Source: Prosapia bicincta (taxonomy: Eukaryota > Arthropoda > Insecta > Hemiptera > Cercopidae). Taken from it: 64,000 bases of DNA. The translations under genes were made by a program, and so were the position numbers. The stretch covers positions 9,970,763-10,034,762 of the forward strand of contig JBAIZL010000008.1 of assembly GCA_036971475.1 (NCBI GenBank), read 5' to 3'. Shown in pieces: positions 27,201 to 38,300 of this stretch. Numbering within the stretch: position 1 is the stretch's first letter; every line of letters begins with the position of its first letter. The notes under the pieces were generated by a model, which saw nothing but the letters and a program-made list of their open reading frames with translations, ran no database searches and had not been told where the DNA came from.

Positions 27201-30200
27201 ATTAATAAAAAATCTTGATTTGTTATCTCAGTTACCATAACCTTACAGTTTCTTTTGTGCCTGCAGAAGCATTATGCGTGCTACTTTCATAGCAAGGGAT
27301 TACGTTAAAAGATTAATAAAAAATCTTGATTTGTTATCTCAGTTACCATAACCTTACAGTTTCTTTTGTGCCTGCAGAAGCATTATGCGTGCTACTTTCA
27401 TAGCAAGGGATTACGTTAAAGGATTAATAAAAAATCTTGATTTGTTATCTCAGTTACCATAACCTTAAAGTTTCTTTTGTGCCTGCAGAAGCATTATGCG
27501 TGCTACTTTCATAGCAAGGGATTACGTTAAAGGATTAATAAAAAAATCTTGATTTGTTATCTCAGTTACCATAACCTTACAGTTTCTCTTGTGCCTGCAG
27601 AAGCATTATGAGTGCTACTTTCATAGCAAGGGATTACGTTAAAGGATTAATACAAAATCTTGATTTGTTATCTCAGTTACCATAACCTTACAGTTTCTCT
27701 TGTGCCTGCAGAAGCATTATGCGTGCTACTTTCATAGCAAGGGATTACGTTAAAGGATTAATAAAAAATCTTGATTTGTTATCTCAGTTACCATAACCTT
27801 ACAGTTTCTCTTGTGCCTGCAGAAGCATTATGAGTGCTACTTTCATAGCAAAGGATTACGTTAAAGGATTAATAAAAAATCTTGATTTGTTATCTCAGTT
27901 ACCATAACCTTACAGTTTCTTTTGTGCCTGCAGAAGCATTATGCGTGCTACTCTCATAGCAAGGGATTACGTTAAAGGATTAATAAAAAATCTTGATTTG
28001 TTATCTCAGTTACCATAACCTTACAGTTTCTTTTGTGCCTGCAGAAGCATTATGAGTGCTACTTTCATAGCAAAGGATTACGTTAAAGGATTAATAAAAA
28101 ATCTTGATTTGTTATCTCAGTTACCATAACCTTACAGTTTCTTTTGTGCCTGCAGAAACATTATGAGTGCTACTTTCATAGCAAAGGATTACGTTAAAGG
28201 ATTAATAAAAAATCTTGATTTGTTATCTCAGTTACCATAACCTTACAGTTTCTTTTGTGCCTGCAGAAGCATTATGAGTGCTACTTTCATAGCAAAGGAT
28301 TACGTTAAAGGATTAATAAAAAATCTTGATTTGTTATCTCAGTTACCATAACCTTACAGTTTCTTTTGTGCCTGCAGAAGCATTATGCGTGCTACTCTCA
28401 TAGCAAGGGATTGCGTTAAAGGATTAATAAAAAATCTTGATTTGTTATCTCAGTTACCATAACCTTACAGTTTCTTTTGTGCCTGCAGAAGCATTATGAG
28501 TGCTACTCTCATAGCAAGGGATTGCGTTAAAGGATTAATAAAAAATCTTGATTTGTTATCTCAGTTACCATAACCTTACAGTTTCTTTTGTGCCTGCAGA
28601 AGCATTATGCGTGCTACTCTCATAGCAAGGGATTACGTTAAAGGATTAATAAAAAATCTTGATTTGTTATCTCAGTTACCATAACCTTAAAGTTTCTTTT
28701 GTGCCTGCAGAAGCATTATGCGTGCTACTTTCATAGCAAAGGATTACGTTAAAGGATTAATAAAAAATCTTGATTTGTTATCTCAGTTACCATAACCTTA
28801 CAGTTTCTTTTGTGCCTGCAGAAGCATTATGAGTGCTACTTTCATAGCAAAGGATTACGTTAAAGGATTAATAAAAAATCTTGATTTGTTATCTCAGTTA
28901 CCATAACCTTACAGTTTCTTTTGTGCCTGCAGAAGCATTATGCGTGCTACTTTCATAGCAAGGGATTAAGTTAAAGGATTAATAAAAAATCTTGATTTGT
29001 TATCTCAGTTACCATAACCTTACAGTTTCTTTTGTGCCTGCAGAAGCATTATGAGTGCTACTCTCATAGCAAGGGATTGCGTTAAAGGATTAATAAAAAA
29101 TCTTGATTTGTTATCTCAGTTACCATAACCTTACAGTTTCTTTTGTGCCTGCAGAAGCATTATGCGTGCTACTCTCATAGCAAGGGATTACGTTAAAGGA
29201 TTAATAAAAAATCTTGATTTGTTATCTCAGTTACCATAACCTTACAGTTTCTTTTGTGCCTGCAGAAGCATTATGCGTGCTACTTTCATAGCAAGGGATT
29301 ACGTTAAAGGATTAATAAAAAATCTTGATTTGTTATCTCAGTTACCATAACCTTACAGTTTCTTTTGTGCCTGCAGAAGCATTATGCGTGCTACTCTCAT
29401 AGCAAGGGATTACGTTAAAGGATTAATAAAAAATCTTGATTTGTTATCTCAGTTACCATAACCTTACAGTTTCTCTTGTGCCTGCAGAAGCATTATGAGT
29501 GCTACTTTCATAGCAAGGGATTACGTTAAAGGATTAATACAAAATCTTGATTTGTTATCTCAGTTACCATAACCTTACAGTTTCTCTTGTGCCTGCAGAA
29601 GCATTATGCGTGCTACTTTCATAGCAAGGGATTACGTTAAAGGATTAATAAAAAATCTTGATTTGTTATCTCAGTTACCATAACCTTACAGTTTCTCTTG
29701 TGCCTGCAGAAGCATTATGCGTGCTACTTTCATAGCAAGGGATTACGTTAAAGGATTAATACAAAATCTTGATTTGTTATCTCAGTTACCATAACCTTAC
29801 AGTTTCTTTTGTGCCTGCAGAAGCATTATGCGTGCTACTCTCATAGCAAGGGATTACGTTAAAGGATTAATAAAAAATCTTGATTTGTTATCTCAGTTAC
29901 CATAACCTTACAGTTTCTCTTGTGCCTGCAGAAGCATTATGAGTGCTACTTTCATAGCAAGGGATTACGTTAAAGGATTAATAAAAAATCTTGATTTGTT
30001 ATCTCAGTTACCATAACCTTACAGTTTCTTTTGTGCCTGCAGAAGCATTATGAGTGCTACTTTCATAGCAAAGGATTACGTTAAAGGATTAATACAAAAT
30101 CTTGATTTGTTATCTCAGTTACCATAACCTTACAGTTTCTTTTGTGCCTGCAGAAGCATTATGAGTGCTACTTTCATAGCAAGGGATTACGTTAAAGGAT

Positions 30201-32532
30201 TAATAAAAAATCTTGATTTGTTATCTCAGTTACCATAACCTTACAGTTTCTTTTGTGCCTGCAGAAGCATTATGAGTGCTACTTTCATAGCAAGGGATTA
30301 CGTTAAAGGATTAATAAAAAATCTTGATTTGTTATCTCAGTTACCATAACCTTACAGTTTCTTTTGTGCCTGCAGAAGCATTATGCGTGCTACTTTCATA
30401 GCAAGGGATTACGTTAAAGGATTAATAAAAAATCTTGATTTGTTATCTCAGTTACCATAACCTTACAGTTTCTTTTGTGCCTGCAGAAGCATTATGCGTG
30501 CTACTTTCATAGCAAGGGATTACGTTAAAGGATTAATACAAAATCTTGATTTGTTATCTCAGTTACCATAACCTTACAGTTTCTTTTGTGCCTGCAGAAG
30601 CATTATGCGTGCTACTTTCATAGCAAGGGATTACGTTAAAGGATTAATAAAAAATCTTGATTTGTTATCTCAGTTACCATAACCTTACAGTTTCTTTTGT
30701 GCCTGCAGAAGCATTATGCGTGCTACTTTCATAGCAAGGGATTACGTTAAAGGATTAATAAAAAATCTTGATTTGTTATCTCAGTTACCATAACCTTACA
30801 GTTTCTTTTGTGCCTGCAGAAGCATTATGCGTGCTACTCTCATAGCAAGGGATTACGTTAAAGGATTAATAAAAAATCTTGATTTGTTATCTCAGTTACC
30901 ATAACCTTACAGTTTCTTTTGTGCCTGCAGAAGCATTATGCGTGCTACTTTCATAGCAAAGGATTACGTTAAAGGATTAATACAAAATCTTGATTTATTA
31001 TCTCAGTTACCATGACCTTACAGTTTCTTTTGTGCCTGCAGAAGCATTATGCGTGCTACTTTCATAGCAAGGGATTACCTTAAAGGATTAATAAAAAATC
31101 TTGATTTGTTATCTCAGTTACCATAACCTTACAGTTTCTTTTGTGCCTGCAGAAGCATTATGAGTGCTACTCTCATAGCAAGGGATTGCGTTAAAGGATT
31201 AATAAAAAATCTTGATTTGTTATCTCAGTTACCATAACCTTACAGTTTCTTTTGTGCCTGCAGAAGCATTATGCGTGCTACTCTCATAGCAAGGGATTAC
31301 GTTAAAGGATTAATAAAAAATCTTGATTTGTTATCTCAGTTACCATAACCTTAAAGTTTCTTTTGTGCCTGCAGAAGCATTATGCGTGCTACTTTCATAG
31401 CAAAGGATTACGTTAAAGGATTAATAAAAAATCTTGATTTGTTATCTCAGTTACCATAACCTTACAGTTTCTTTTGTGCCTGCAGAAGCATTATGAGTGC
31501 TACTTTCATAGCAAAGGATTACGTTAAAGGATTAATAAAAAATCTTGATTTGTTATCTCAGTTACCATAACCTTACAGTTTCTTTTGTGCCTGCAGAAGC
31601 ATTATGCGTGCTACTTTCATAGCAAGGGATTAAGTTAAAGGATTAATAAAAAATCTTGATTTGTTATCTCAGTTACCATAACCTTACAGTTTCTTTTGTG
31701 CCTGCAGAAGCATTATGAGTGCTACTCTCATAGCAAGGGATTGCGTTAAAGGATTAATAAAAAATCTTGATTTGTTATCTCAGTTACCATAACCTTACAG
31801 TTTCTTTTGTGCCTGCAGAAGCATTATGCGTGCTACTCTCATAGCAAGGGATTACGTTAAAGGATTAATAAAAAATCTTGATTTGTTATCTCAGTTACCA
31901 TAACCTTACAGTTTCTTTTGTGCCTGCAGAAGCATTATGCGTGCTACTTTCATAGCAAGGGATTACGTTAAAGGATTAATAAAAAATCTTGATTTGTTAT
32001 CTCAGTTACCATAACCTTACAGTTTCTTTTGTGCCTGCAGAAGCATTATGCGTGCTACTCTCATAGCAAGGGATTACGTTAAAGGATTAATAAAAAATCT
32101 TGATTTGTTATCTCAGTTACCATAACCTTACAGTTTCTCTTGTGCCTGCAGAAGCATTATGAGTGCTACTTTCATAGCAAGGGATTACGTTAAAGGATTA
32201 ATAAAAAATCTTGATTTGTTATCTCAGTTACCATAACCTTACAGTTTCTTTTGTGCCTGCAGAAGCATTATGCGTGCTACTTTCATAGCAAGGGATTACG
32301 TTAAAGGATTAATAAAAAATCTTGATTTGTTATCTCAGTTACCATAACCTTACAGTTTCTTTTGTGCCTGCAGAAGCATTATGAGTGCTACTTTCATAGC
32401 AAAGGATTACGTTAAAGGATTAATAAAAAATCTTGATTTGTTATCTCAGTTACCATAACCTTACAGTTTCTTTTGTGCCTGCAGAAGCATTATGCGTGCT
32501 ACTCTCATAGCAAGGGATTACGTTAAAGGATT
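12267..32532. repeat. 111-bp satellite array, about 182 copies, right end unresolved
   Basis: The unit starts TTTGTGCCTGCAGAAGCATT and includes TGCTACTTTCATAGCA, GGATTACGTTAAAGGATTAA and TTATCTCAGTTACCATAACC. The period is exactly 111 bp over 20 kb; the only length change I noticed is one extra A near 27541. The first unit (12267-12377) is the most divergent. Each unit holds a PstI site (CTGCAG), the 9-bp palindrome GCATTATGC, the dyad TGCTA-N6-TAGCA and the dyad GTTAT-N10-ATAAC. A few two-state sites (GCGTGC or GAGTGC, TTTCAT or CTCTCAT, AAGGG or AAAGG, ATAAA or ATACA) combine into recurring multi-unit blocks. All six frames contain stops. The array runs into an N gap, so the copy number is a minimum. 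Confidence 0.97.
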
Positions 32533-32632
32533 NNNNNNNNNNNNNNNNNNNNNNNNNNNNNNNNNNNNNNNNNNNNNNNNNNNNNNNNNNNNNNNNNNNN
32601 NNNNNNNNNNNNNNNNNNNNNNNNNNNNNNNN
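32533..32632. other. Assembly gap of 100 N
   Basis: Exactly 100 N, a common placeholder for a gap of unknown size. Satellite lies directly to the left and unrelated unique sequence directly to the right, so the array's right edge is missing and the true length of the locus is unknown. Confidence 0.99.
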
Positions 32633-34360
32633 TTTCGTCGTTTTGTTTGTTGAGTATCAAGTTAGTCTGGTTAAACCTTGTTAATGTACTATCGCCTCCA
32701 TGCTTCAGATAAGCACGTGTACACGTTCCTCATGTCTAAGCAATTGTTTCAGCGCAACACAATTTAGTTGCCTTGATCAGCTGACGCGGAGAATTAACTC
32801 GTGTCGCTAGATCGCTCGGATCGCACGTTAGTCACAGACACAGCCTACAAAAGCCTCGGCTATGTTTATATCCAAATCCTGACAACCACTGTACAGCAAA
32901 AAAAAGAACTAGCCTCGTAAATTATCATATTAGTATATGAGGCATACAAATCTTCAATGTTTACTCCTAGTGATAGTTAAGCTGGACGTTGCACGAACTT
33001 ACAGTATAATGACTTGAACTCCTCTGAATATATCTTGGTATATTTATCGAGCACGTTATTTTCATTCCAGATTCCAAGTTTACTAAGGTTTACATTTACG
33101 CTAAAAACACATAAACGTAAACCTGTATGTTTTTGCTCTACGATGACGTCAGAGTAAATAAGCGTGGCGGTTTATTTTTCTGATTTAATGAACGCGATAT
33201 TTTAATTGCTTTTTCAGATTTTTAAATTAAATATTATTTTATTTTGTCGTGACTAATAAAAACCGATTATGTAAATTAAACTGCAGATTTGTTCAAACCT
33301 TAGAGAGTTTTCTGTTTACTTTATCAGAGCAAAGTAAAAAGTATTTCCAATAAAATTTGTAACGAATATCTTTTTTTTGTTTGTTGTTAAAAACATATTT
33401 GCCAGTGTTTAATGTTCCTTTTTACGCTTCGAAGCCGATAAAATATAGTGTTAACACAAAAAACAAATATGCTCCATTGGTATGTTTTTGGACGGATAAG
33501 GTTTTTTACCGTCGTTACATTACTTTAAAATTTTTTGTTCTGGTTTGTCCGAACGTTGCGTCAAATGAAACGGCGTGTTGAATTTCTCTAAGAAATATTG
33601 TTTTTCTTGGTGGATTAAACAAATAAGGTTTTCATCGCCATAATAAATATTTAGAACTGTTAAACCCATTAAAACTAAATATCTAGGACACTAATACATA
33701 AAACTAGACTACCGTTGCAAAGATTAATGAATAACCACTTAAACTATTTAAAATAATAACAAATTAATACTAAAATATAAAAATAAATTATTCCAAAAAT
33801 GTTAACTAAACTAAATGTGTTCTACATTTAAACTAAATAATATTTTAACTATTATTATTAAATTTTGTCAAATATATTTGGGTGGCGTATATCATCGCCC
33901 CACCTTTAAACTCGCTCCTAGTTTATAGCGTTATAGTTTATGCTTGCATGTGGCTGTAATTGTCCCTGTTATTTCTACAATTCCATAACTTGAATAGCTG
34001 TCAATTAAAATTGAACATTAGCACAATTTTATCTAAAATAATAGAAAACTATTTTCACACTATGGGTTAAACGTTTTACTGAATGTGCCTGAAATTCACG
34101 ACTTTAATTTAAAATACAACATCCACTTTAACTTCTTAACAAATATAATTATAACTACGAACACCTCTGTTACGTAACACATACCCTTGTGTTTACAGGG
34201 GTTGATTATACCTCTAAAGTGACCATTAATATTCTAAAACGTTTAGATATTTGAATAGCCTGTACTATAAAAAGTGGTGTTAGACCAACCAATGTTTTCC
34301 TTATATTACCCCAAAAAACTAACATAACTGAAGTGACTCTATACCTATTACATTTTTAGA
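32633..34360. other. Unique AT-rich sequence, no gene recognised
   Basis: Contains a CRE-like TGACGTCA at about 33143-33150 and long AT-rich runs. The 66-codon plus-strand frame at 33381-33581 has no recognisable domain and lies in AT-rich DNA. Confidence 0.5.
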
Positions 34361-34660
34361 TGCAACGCAACCACACACACCTTATAGCACCACACCGCAC
34401 TACACTCCGCCTCTTATGACACTACATATCACTACAAAACACCCAGCCGCACTATTATTCCCTGCACTACACTATACTACACAATACTGCACCGGACTCC
34501 ACTGCACCATAACGCTCTGTTTCGCATCGCACCACACCTCACTACGCCACACTACACAACACCACACCGCACTACACTACATCACACCAAACCGCGCATC
34601 AACATACCTCTCCGTACCACACCACACCACTTCGCACCATAGTACACTACACTACACCAT
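34361..34660. repeat. Degenerate CACTA/CACCA low-complexity tract
   Basis: The plus strand is almost entirely short ACTAC, ACACC and CACTA-type words with very few G, clearly of simple-repeat origin but decayed. The 105-codon frame through it (rich in H, T and Y) is a by-product of this composition. Confidence 0.8.
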
Positions 34661-34690
34661 GTGTGTGTGTGTGTGTGTGTGTTTGTGTGT
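34660..34690. repeat. (GT)n microsatellite
   Basis: A run of GT dinucleotides with one TTT interruption, directly following the CACTA-like tract. Confidence 0.95.
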
Positions 34691-35314
34691 ATTTATATGT
34701 ACTGGTCTATGTATATGTATATTTTACACATAAACCGGATAAGGTAATGAGCTTATAAGTGCACAGTGCAAGATCTGAAAAACCACTTTTTAAGCTAAAG
34801 ACCTTCGTGATAATCCATAGCCTGAATATACAAACTCAATAACAACTATTTACTGTAAAACTTGTAAATATCTTTTCATCACAAGACTACAAATAAGTTA
34901 TTGCCGTAGCAGAGGTAGCGGTGTAACAATGGACACTCTCTGCCTCTCTTCTATTACCTGACGTTAGTATACCTGCATCAGTAAAAGGCTACGTAATGGC
35001 GAGGCGTTGAGACCTTAGCATGGCTTATTCTAATCTGACACTATGCAAACTTCACTCTCTTTTGTCCATAAGGTGCCCCTATATTGAAAACATAATTTTT
35101 TACGTAAGTATTTTAGCAAAGTTCATAGATAAAAACCCTGTAGGGTATATATAAATTATTAATTTCTTTGTTGATGTTAACCTATTATTACTCAAACATT
35201 TCATAACAATTTCAATATTTAACCAATATTCAAGTTATTCGTTATTTTTTAATTCCATTGTGATTGACAGAATACTCCTAGTGAGTATTGTGTTGTTACC
35301 AACACGTTAGATAT
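34691..35314. other. Unique AT-rich spacer, no gene seen
   Basis: Separates the low-complexity tract from the 63-bp satellite. No convincing frame or RNA gene. Confidence 0.5.
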
Positions 35315-38300
35315 CTCTGCAATATACTTCTATTGATTGTTGGCGAAGGGTTTAGAGCAGATTAAAGTCTATTCATGCTCTGCAATATACTTCTAGTGAT
35401 TGTTGGCGAAGGGTTTAGAGCAGATTAAAGTCTATTCATGCTCTGCAATATACTTCTAGTGATTGTTGGCGAAGGGTTTAGAGCAGATTAAAGTCTATTC
35501 ATGCTCTGCAATATACTTCTAGTGATTGTTGGCGAAGGGTTTAGAGCAGATTGAAGTCTATTCATGCTCTGCAATATACTTCTATTGATTGTTGGCGAAG
35601 GGTTTAGAGCAGATTGAAGTCTATTCATGCTCTGCAATATACTTCTATTGATTGTTGGCGAAGGGTTTAGAGCAGATTAAAGTCTATTCATGCTCTGCAA
35701 TATACTTCTAGTGATTGTTGGCGAAGGGTTTAGAGCAGATTAAAGTCTATTCATGCTCTGCAATATACTTCTAGTGATTGTTGGCGAAGGGTTTAGAGCA
35801 GATTAAAGGCTATTCATGCTCTGCAATATACTTCTAGTGATTGTTGGCGAAGGGTTTAGAGCAGATTGAAGTCTATCCATGCTCTGCAATATACTTCTAG
35901 TGATTGTTGGCGAAGGGTTTAGAGCAGATTAAAGTCTATTCATGCTCTGCAATATACTTCTAGTGATTGTTGGCGAAGGGTTTAGAGCAGATTAAAGTCT
36001 ATTCATGCTCTGCAATATACTTCTAGTGATTGTTGGCGAAGGGTTTAGAGCAGATTAAAGTCTATTCATGCTCTGCAATATACTTCTAGTGATTGTTGGC
36101 GAAGGGTTTAGAGCAGATTGAAGTCTATTCATGCTCTGCAATATACTTCTAGTGATTGTTGGCGAAGGGTTTAGAGCAGATTGAAGTCTATTCATGCTCT
36201 GCAATATACTTCTATTGATTGTTGGCGAAGGGTTTAGAGCAGATTAAAGTCTATTCATGCTCTGCAATATACTTCTAGTGATTGTTGGCGAAGGGTTTAG
36301 AGCAGATTAAAGTCTATTCATGCTCTGCAATATACTTCTAGTGATTGTTGGCGAAGGGTTTAGAGCAGATTGAAGTCTATCCATGCTCTGCAATATACTT
36401 CTAGTGATTGTTGGCGAAGGGTTTAGAGCAGATTAAAGTCTATTCATGCTCTGCAATATACTTCTAGTGATTGTTGGCGAAGGGTTTAGAGCAGATTAAA
36501 GTCTATTCATGCTCTGCAATATACTTCTAGTGATTGTTGGCGAAGGGTTTAGAGCAGATTGAAGTCTATTCATGCTCTGCAATATACTTCTATTGATTGT
36601 TGGCGAAGGGTTTAGAGCAGATTGAAGTCTATTCATGCTCTGCAATATACTTCTAGTGATTGTTGGCGAAGGGTTTAGAGCAGATTAAAGTCTATTCATG
36701 CTCTGCAATATACTTCTAGTGATTGTTGGCGAAGGGTTTAGAGCAGATTAAAGTCTATTCATGCTCTGCAATATACTTCTAGTGATTGTTGGCGAAGGGT
36801 TTAGAGCAGATTAAAGTCTATTCATGCTCTGCAATATACTTCTAGTGATTGTTGGCGAAGGGTTTAGAGCAGATTAAAGTCTATTCATGCTCTGCAATAT
36901 ACTTCTAGTGATTGTTGGCGAAGGGTTTAGAGCAGATTGAAGTCTATTCATGCTCTGCAATATACTTCTAGTGATTGTTGGCGAAGGGTTTAGAGCAGAT
37001 TGAAGTCTATTCATGCTCTGCAATATACTTCTAGTGATTGTTGGCGAAGGGTTTAGAGCAGATTAAAGTCTATTCATGCTCTGCAATATACTTCTAGTGA
37101 TTGTTGGCGAAGGGTTTAGAGCAGATTGAAGTCTATTCATGCTCTGCAATATACTTCTAGTGATTGTTGGCGAAGGGTTTAGAGCAGATTAAAGTCTATT
37201 CATGCTCTGCAATATACTTCTAGTGATTGTTGGCGAAGGGTTTAGAGCAGATTAAAGTCTATTCATGCTCTGCAATATACTTCTAGTGATTGTTGGCGAA
37301 GGGTTTAGAGCAGATTAAAGTCTATTCATGCTCTGCAATATACTTCTAGTGATTGTTGGCGAAGGGTTTAGAGCAGATTAAAGTCTATTCATGCTCTGCA
37401 ATATACTTCTATTGATTGTTGGCGAAGGGTTTAGAGCAGATTGAAGTCTATTCATGCTCTGCAATATACTTCTAGTGATTGTTGGCGAAGGGTTTAGAGC
37501 AGATTAAAGTCTATTCATGCTCTGCAATATACTTCTAGTGATTGTTGGCGAAGGGTTTAGAGCAGATTAAAGTCTATTCATGCTCTGCAATATACTTCTA
37601 GTGATTGTTGGCGAAGGGTTTAGAGCAGATTAAAGTCTATTCATGCTCTGCAATATACTTCTAGTGATTGTTGGCGAAGGGTTTAGAGCAGATTAAAGTC
37701 TATTCATGCTCTGCAATATACTTCTAGTGATTGTTGGCGAAGGGTTTAGAGCAGATTGAAGTCTATTCATGCTCTGCAATATACTTCTATTGATTGTTGG
37801 CGAAGGGTTTAGAGCAGATTGAAGTCTATTCATGCTCTGCAATATACTTCTAGTGATTGTTGGCGAAGGGTTTAGAGCAGATTAAAGTCTATTCATGCTC
37901 TGCAATATACTTCTAGTGATTGTTGGCGAAGGGTTTAGAGCAGATTAAAGTCTATTCATGCTCTGCAATATACTTCTAGTGATTGTTGGCGAAGGGTTTA
38001 GAGCAGATTGAAGTCTATTCATGCTCTGCAATATACTTCTAGTGATTGTTGGCGAAGGGTTTAGAGCAGATTGAAGTCTATTCATGCTCTGCAATATACT
38101 TCTAGTGATTGTTGGCGAAGGGTTTAGAGCAGATTGAAGTCTATTCATGCTCTGCAATATACTTCTAGTGATTGTTGGCGAAGGGTTTAGAGCAGATTAA
38201 AGTCTATTCATGCTCTGCAATATACTTCTAGTGATTGTTGGCGAAGGGTTTAGAGCAGATTAAAGTCTATTCATGCTCTGCAATATACTTCTAGTGATTG

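Noticed and set aside
12267..32532. CRISPR array
   Set aside because: Units are tandem with no unique spacers, 111 bp long, in eukaryotic satellite context with no cas genes.
12267..32532. CENP-B box in the 111-bp satellite
   Set aside because: No TTCG....A..CGGG-type sequence is present in the unit.
34416..34733. 105-codon frame rich in H, T and Y
   Set aside because: Lies in the CACTA-like low-complexity tract and the (GT)n run, whose composition lacks stop codons in this frame.
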